From: Chloroflexota bacterium
GTDB taxonomy: Bacteria; Chloroflexota; Dehalococcoidia; UBA1127; JACQUN01
Reading direction: 5' to 3'
Assembly (NCBI GenBank): GCA_016210285.1
Contig: JACQUN010000215.1
Coordinates: 1 to 8,313 of the forward strand
DNA: 8,313 nucleotides
The translations under genes were made by a program, and so were the position numbers. Shown piece by piece: positions 5,582 through 8,313 of this stretch. Positions within the stretch are counted from its first letter, which is position 1, and every line of letters begins with the position of its first letter. Under the pieces are notes generated by a model, which was given only the letters and a program-made list of their open reading frames with translations, had not been told where the DNA came from and ran no database searches.

Positions 5582-6538
5582 GTGACGCCGTATACTGCTG
5601 CTCAGATGGAGGCCCTCAAAGAGGGCCTCCTGTTGCTGGAAGGGGTCGTCACCCAGCCCGTCGGCCTCAGCTATGACCTCCGTGCCGCGCGCGAGTCCCT
5701 CTTCCCGGATACCGCGGCCTCCCGCCGGGAGCGGCCAGCCGTCTCCCTGGGCCAGGCCCTGGATGCCCTGGGGATGGTGAACGGGGCCGTCGCTCTGCTG
5801 CTCTCGATGGGGGCCCTCGAGCTGGGATGGGTCGAGCGCTCGCGCAAGGTTCTGGCCCGAGTGCAGCAGCATCTGGGCGCGCGGCTGCGAGGGGAGCGCG
5901 CTACGCGGCTGCGGGGGCTCTACGTCATCGTTGACCCGCAGACAGCGCAGCGGGATGTGCTGGAGGTAGCTGGCGCGGCGCTGCGGGGCGGAGCCCGCGT
6001 CATACAGCTCCGGGACAAGGCTCACGACAAGGGGGACCAGCTCCCTGTGGCCCGGCGGCTGGTGGAGCTGTGCACCCTGCAGGATGCCCTCTGCATCATC
6101 AACGACCACGCCGACCTGGCAGCGGCCTCCGGTGCCCACGGGCTCCACCTGGGCCAGCACGACCTGCCCATCGCCCAGGCACGCCGCTGCCTGGAACCCT
6201 GGCAACTGGTGGGCCGCTCCAACGCCCTGGTGGAGGAGGCCGTGGAGTCCCAGGCCCAGGGCGCCGACTACATCGCAGTGGGGACCATCTTCCCCACCTC
6301 CACCAAGGAGAAGACGCGCCCCGCCGGGCTGGAGACGCTGCGCCGCGTCAAGCAGGCCGCCCAGGTGCCTGTGGTGGCCATCGGCGGTATCACTGAGGGC
6401 AATGTGGAGGAGGTGATAGCCGCCGGGGCGGATGCCGTGGCGGTCATCAGCGCGGTAGGGAGGGCGCCGGACCCGGAGGGGGCCGCCCGGCGTCTGAGCG
6501 AGCGGGTTCACGCTGCCCTGGCCCGCAGGGGGGGCTGA
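5582..6538 (+). CDS. thiE: Thiamine-phosphate synthase with N-terminal extension
   Basis: ThiE joins the hydroxymethylpyrimidine diphosphate and thiazole phosphate halves into thiamine phosphate. The TIM-barrel domain occupies about residues 108-318: GLYVIVDP (112-119), VIQLRDK (140-146), CIINDHADLA (171-180, N174 and D175 near the Mg-diphosphate), GLHLGQHDLP (187-196), VGTIFPTSTKEK (233-244) and VVAIGGITEGNV (264-275). The loop GRSNALVEEA (211-220) has Asn where many homologues have Thr, His or Arg. Usual ThiE proteins are about 200-220 residues; this one is 318 because about 105 extra, mostly helical residues come first. I do not recognise them; they do not match the ThiD2 pattern well. GTG at 5582 lies 2 bp after the zinc-ribbon stop, with GAGGTGG about 10 nt upstream; ATG at 5606 (residue 9) is an alternative. 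Confidence 0.93.
   Translation: MTPYTAAQMEALKEGLLLLEGVVTQPVGLSYDLRAARESLFPDTAASRRERPAVSLGQALDALGMVNGAVALLLSMGALELGWVERSRKVLARVQQHLGARLRGERATRLRGLYVIVDPQTAQRDVLEVAGAALRGGARVIQLRDKAHDKGDQLPVARRLVELCTLQDALCIINDHADLAAASGAHGLHLGQHDLPIAQARRCLEPWQLVGRSNALVEEAVESQAQGADYIAVGTIFPTSTKEKTRPAGLETLRRVKQAAQVPVVAIGGITEGNVEEVIAAGADAVAVISAVGRAPDPEGAARRLSERVHAALARRGG
5608..5630. other. Strong hairpin in the first codons of thiE
   Basis: GGAGGCCCTC (5608-5617) and GAGGGCCTCC (5621-5630) are perfect 10-bp complements around an AAA loop. The hairpin begins about 28 nt after the stop of the zinc-ribbon gene and lies over thiE codons 9-17. No T-tract follows (TGTTGCTGG), so it is not a classical terminator. It could slow or gate translation of thiE or stabilise the upstream mRNA end. 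No thiamine riboswitch is seen. Confidence 0.45.
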
Positions 6539-6549
6539 GAGAAGAAGCC

Positions 6550-7185
6550 ATGAACGACCAGTTGGCGCGCATCAAGGCCATCAGCGAGGAGGCCAGGGCC
6601 GCCTTTTCCCAGAAGTTCAGCGCCCGCGAGCAGGCCCTCCGGCTCTCCCGGGAGGCTATTCAGCACTGCGCCACCGCCATTCGTGCGATTCACCGGGGCC
6701 AGCTCGCCGAGGCAAGGGGGCTGCAGGAGGTGGCGGGGGAGGCCCTGCGGCAGGCGGACCGCATCCTGGACGGCCACAGGGACGTGTACTACGCCGGGTT
6801 CGTGGAGGACGCCCAGAAGGAGTACGCCGAGGCCCAGACCCTTCTGGCCGTGGTGGCAGGCGAGCCTCTGCCTGGCCCTCGGGACCTGGGCGTGAGCGCG
6901 GCCCCGTATCTGAACGGCCTGGCCGAGGCGGTGGGCGAGCTCCGCCGCTACATCCTGGATGCCCTGCGCCGGGACGACGTCTCCCGCTGCGAGGAGCTCC
7001 TGGACGTAATGGACGAGGTCTATACCGCCCTGGTCACCATGGACTTCCCTGACGCCATCACCCGCGGCCTGCGCCGCACCACCGACATGGTGCGGGGCGT
7101 GCTGGAGCGCACCCGTGGCGACCTGACCACGGCCCTGCGGCAGCGCAGCCTGGAGCAGCGCCTGGCATCGCTGGAAGGGAAGTAG
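6550..7185 (+). CDS. Translin-family protein
   Basis: A 211-residue all-helical protein of the translin superfamily. In eukaryotes translin and TRAX form an RNA-binding octamer with endoribonuclease activity; archaeal and some bacterial relatives exist, with unsettled roles. Matching features are SAREQALRLSREAIQHCATAIRAIH-type N-terminal helices (shown here in part), YAGFVEDAQKEYAEA (81-95), YLNGLAEAVGELRR (120-133) and RRTTDMVRGVLERTRGDLT (175-193), close to the family's usual C-terminal helix. Acidic residues E126, E130 and D155 could correspond to the TRAX catalytic set, but I cannot align them with confidence. ATG at 6550 is preceded by AGAGAAGAAG; the gap from thiE is 11 bp, so co-transcription with thiE is likely. 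The frame continues after its TAG into the peptide of the 67-bp repeat. Such genes have sometimes been mis-annotated as haloacid dehalogenases. Confidence 0.85.
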   Translation: MNDQLARIKAISEEARAAFSQKFSAREQALRLSREAIQHCATAIRAIHRGQLAEARGLQEVAGEALRQADRILDGHRDVYYAGFVEDAQKEYAEAQTLLAVVAGEPLPGPRDLGVSAAPYLNGLAEAVGELRRYILDALRRDDVSRCEELLDVMDEVYTALVTMDFPDAITRGLRRTTDMVRGVLERTRGDLTTALRQRSLEQRLASLEGK

Positions 7186-7196
7186 GTCACCATCCA

Positions 7197-7263
7197 GGAG
7201 CGGGGCAGCATCGAGCATGTGCGGGCGCCCATCGCGGAGTTGGATAAGAACCTGGCGGAGAAG
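7197..7263 (+). repeat. 67-bp direct repeat, left copy (flanks hicBA)
   Basis: This segment matches 7755-7821 at 61 of 67 positions without gaps. It starts 12 bp after the translin stop and ends 14 bp before the hicB ATG. It is part of a 31-codon open stretch (7186-7278) in frame with translin, encoding QERGSIEHVRAPIAELD then KNLAEKLKDVP. That stretch ends with a TGA at 7279-7281 that overlaps the hicB start as ATGA. No ATG opens the stretch; GTG at 7219 is the only standard start within it besides a TTG. Confidence 0.85.
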
Positions 7264-7277
7264 CTGAAGGACGTACC

Positions 7278-7532
7278 ATGACAGACACAGAGTTTTACGA
7301 GTTCAGGGTTGTCCTCTCCCGTGATGCTGAAACAGGACACATCGTAGCCGAAGTACCTGCCCTGGACATTGCTGATTACGGTGCCGATGCTGAGGAGGCA
7401 TTGCAGCACATCCAAGAGATGCTGGCCTTCCACCTGGAATGCCTTTTCGAAGAGGGTCAGCCCATACCTACTGAGCCATCCAACGAGGAAGGGCTCTACC
7501 TGCGGGTAAGGGTTCCCGCCCGTGCCGCTTAG
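7278..7532 (+). CDS. hicB: HicB-type antitoxin (short, UPF0150 fold)
   Basis: HicB neutralises the HicA mRNA-cleaving toxin by direct binding. The 84-residue protein shows the HicB fold: an N-terminal strand FYEFRVVLSRD, then GHIVAEVPALDIADYGADAEEAL (residues 20-42), the equivalent of the family's P-x-L-xx-x-x-xG-x-T-x-EEA signature, and a following helix with final strand LYLRVRVP. It lacks the C-terminal ribbon-helix-helix or helix-turn-helix found in longer HicB proteins, so autoregulation by DNA binding is not evident. The ATG at 7278 has AAGGA about 6 nt before it. Its stop lies inside hicA (11-bp overlap). The antitoxin-first order is the reverse of E. coli hicAB but common for short HicB proteins. 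The pair is less GC-rich than the core genes and is bracketed by the 67-bp repeats. Confidence 0.85.
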   Translation: MTDTEFYEFRVVLSRDAETGHIVAEVPALDIADYGADAEEALQHIQEMLAFHLECLFEEGQPIPTEPSNEEGLYLRVRVPARAA

Positions 7533-7737
7533 GCCCCTGCGACCGCGGGAAGTTATTGATAAACTAGAGCGGGCAGGGTTCCATGGGGTTCGCCAGCGCG
7601 GTTCGCACTTGAGATTGGTTAACGTTGAAGGCAGAGGGGTCACCGTGCCCATGCATCCAGGTGATGTACCGCTCAACGCCCTGCGCTCTGTCCTCCGGCA
7701 GGCTGGCCTCTCCGAAGAGGAGTGGGAGAGGCTGTAG
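7522..7737 (+). CDS. hicA: HicA-type mRNA interferase toxin
   Basis: HicA cleaves mRNA when not bound by HicB and so arrests growth. The 71-residue protein has the double-stranded-RNA-binding-like HicA fold: REVIDKLERAGFHGVRQ (helix and turn), the catalytic motif RGSHLRLVN with H29 as the active-site histidine, VTVPMHPGDVPLNALRSVLRQAGLSEEE (strand and C-terminal helix, residues 40-67). Length and motif suggest an intact, active toxin. GTG at 7522 overlaps the end of hicB by 11 bp in another frame, and GGGTAAGGG (7504-7512) could serve as its ribosome site, so the two are translationally linked. The frame after its TAG continues into the right 67-bp repeat. Start choice is fair; a later start would remove the first helix. 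Confidence 0.88.
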   Translation: MPLRPLRPREVIDKLERAGFHGVRQRGSHLRLVNVEGRGVTVPMHPGDVPLNALRSVLRQAGLSEEEWERL

Positions 7738-7743
7738 TGCCTG

Positions 7744-7839
7744 ATGTGCTATTGGGAGCGGGGCAGCGTGGAGCAGGTGCGGGCGCCCATCGGGGAGCTG
7801 GATAAGAACCTGGGGGAGAAGCCACAAGCGAGGGCATAA
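7744..7839 (+). CDS. 31-residue micro-ORF carrying the repeat peptide
   Basis: ATG at 7744 opens a 31-codon frame ending in TAA at 7837-7839. It begins MCYWERGSVEQVRAPIGELD and goes on KNLGEKPQARA. The middle is the same peptide as in the left repeat copy (ERGS-I/V-E-H/Q-VRAPI-A/G-ELDKNL-A/G-EK). No Shine-Dalgarno is evident; it starts 6 bp after the hicA stop and in the same frame. It could be a decayed gene end rather than an expressed peptide. No function is known. Confidence 0.25.
   Translation: MCYWERGSVEQVRAPIGELDKNLGEKPQARA
7755..7821 (+). repeat. 67-bp direct repeat, right copy (flanks hicBA)
   Basis: It matches 7197-7263 at 61 of 67 positions with no indel. Five of the six differences change an amino acid or lie within a changed codon and one (TTG/CTG) is silent. 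It lies 17 bp after the hicA stop. Sequence similarity ends sharply on both sides in both copies. Confidence 0.85.
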
Positions 7840-7860
7840 GGGTTTTCTCAACTCGTTGTA

Positions 7861-7885
7861 ACTGGTACTGAGTGACTGGTACTGA
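7861..7885. repeat. Tandem 11-bp repeat upstream of the BNR-repeat gene
   Basis: ACTGGTACTGA occurs at 7861-7871 and again at 7875-7885, separated by GTG, giving a 14-bp period. It lies 74-98 bp before the GTG start at 7959. It could be a pair of protein-binding half sites; no convincing promoter hexamers were found to support this. The rest of the 120-bp gap shows no further structure. Confidence 0.4.
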
Positions 7886-7946
7886 CACCAACGCGCAATT
7901 CCGGCTGAGATGAAGTACCGGGCTTATCAACGGGGACGATGGAATT

Positions 7947-7954
7947 GGAGGTGA
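7947..7954 (+). promoter_or_regulatory. Ribosome binding site fixing the GTG start at 7959
   Basis: GGAGGTGA matches the 16S anti-Shine-Dalgarno almost fully, and GGAGG ends 7 nt before GTG (7959-7961). The nearby ATG at 7939 and GTG at 7951 are in a different frame, so this site decides the start. Confidence 0.8.
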
Positions 7955-7958
7955 GGCG

Positions 7959-8313
7959 GTGGCTCAGCAAGTGCTGGTTCTGGTGGGAACACGAAAGGGC
8001 GTCTTCGTCATGGAGAGTGGACCAGCCCGCCGTCGCTGGAGGGTCCGCGGCCCATATCACGAGGGCCAGAACGTCATGCACATAGCCTTTGACGCCCGCT
8101 CAGGCACCCTCTTCGCTGCTGTCGGTGACCCGTGGTTCGGCTCACGGGTCTACCGCAGCAAAGACCTCGGCCACACCTGGAGCGAGCCCCAGTCCGGACT
8201 GACTTTCCCTGCGGCGACGGAGCTCAAGCTGCAAAAGGTCTGGCATGTAGAGCCTGGCCGTGCCGGGGAGCCGGGCGTCGTTTACGCCGGCGTGGAGCCT
8301 GCAGCGCTGTTCA
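7959..8313 (+). CDS. BNR/YVTN-repeat (sialidase-like propeller) protein, 3' end outside the window
   Basis: The first 118 residues of a protein resembling the WD40/YVTN/BNR-repeat glycosyl-hydrolase-like family (often labelled exo-alpha-sialidase or sortilin-like). It begins VAQQVLVLVGTRKGVFVMES (initiator Val read as Met), typical of this group, and a BNR/Asp-box-like element is visible in VYRSKDLGHTWSEPQSG (about residues 67-83; S-x-D-x-G-x-T-W core). GVVYAGVEPAALF at the edge starts the next blade. No signal peptide is seen at the N-terminus, so a cytoplasmic location is likely. Despite common names, glycosidase activity is unproven for this branch. The frame is open to the window edge. 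It is on the same strand as hicBA but 221 bp beyond it and probably has its own promoter. Confidence 0.85.
   Translation, partial: MAQQVLVLVGTRKGVFVMESGPARRRWRVRGPYHEGQNVMHIAFDARSGTLFAAVGDPWFGSRVYRSKDLGHTWSEPQSGLTFPAATELKLQKVWHVEPGRAGEPGVVYAGVEPAALF

Noticed and set aside
5582..5890. ThiD2 identity for the ThiE N-terminal extension
   Set aside because: Only an EGL..LE-like fragment recalls ThiD2; the rest of the pattern, including the RH-type motif after it, does not fit.
5444..6511. 355-codon minus-strand frame opposite thiE
   Set aside because: Composition (Gly, Leu, Gln, His rich) is that of an antisense shadow in high-GC DNA, and thiE is firmly supported on the plus strand.
1..8313. CRISPR array, rRNA genes, tRNA genes or riboswitch
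   Set aside because: No regularly spaced repeats, no complete cloverleaf, no rRNA-like stretches and no thiamine-box (TPP) consensus ahead of thiE were seen.

Overview
The window looks like a stretch of a high-GC bacterial chromosome in which conserved housekeeping genes are interrupted by mobile or recently acquired DNA. I lean towards Chloroflexota (Dehalococcoidia-like). The reasons are a bacterial translin-family gene, two tandem FmdB-type zinc-ribbon genes beside thiE, and a BNR/YVTN-type repeat protein. This placement is inferred from gene content and family resemblance, not from a marker gene.

Left part (1-1860, accessory, visibly less GC-rich). The window opens inside an IS1595/ISXO2-type transposase that ends at 598. 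A small ORF on the opposite strand (710-486) starts downstream of it and overlaps its 3' end. Next comes a compact unit with a good sigma70-type promoter and two consecutive hairpins (802-906) but no ORF, a candidate small RNA. A minus-strand DUF3800 gene (1653-907) follows, with its own promoter placed so that the mRNA would be nearly leaderless.

Central part (1861-7185, core, GC-rich, all on +). The order is mnmA (tRNA 2-thiouridylase), a DinB-family four-helix-bundle protein, rnhB (RNase HII), yraN (nuclease-fold UPF0102), two FmdB-type zinc-ribbon proteins, thiE with an unusual ~105-residue N-terminal extension, and a translin-family protein. Gaps are short and some genes overlap or nearly touch (dinB/rnhB share one base; the second zinc-ribbon gene and thiE are 2 bp apart). 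Between rnhB and yraN lies a 159-167 bp MITE-like element with 11-15 bp terminal inverted repeats bounded by CTAG. A REP-like palindrome sits inside it.

Right part (7186-8313). A hicB-hicA toxin-antitoxin pair (antitoxin first, short HicB) is bracketed by two copies of a 67-bp direct repeat. The copies are about 91% identical without indels and encode the same short peptide. After a 120-bp gap holding an 11-bp tandem repeat, a BNR/YVTN-repeat (sialidase-like propeller) gene starts at a GTG with a strong ribosome site and runs off the right edge.

The most unusual signals are the repeat-bracketed hicBA cassette, the promoter-plus-hairpins RNA candidate near 837-905, and the small ORF overlapping the transposase end in antisense. 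No complete new multi-gene system is evident.
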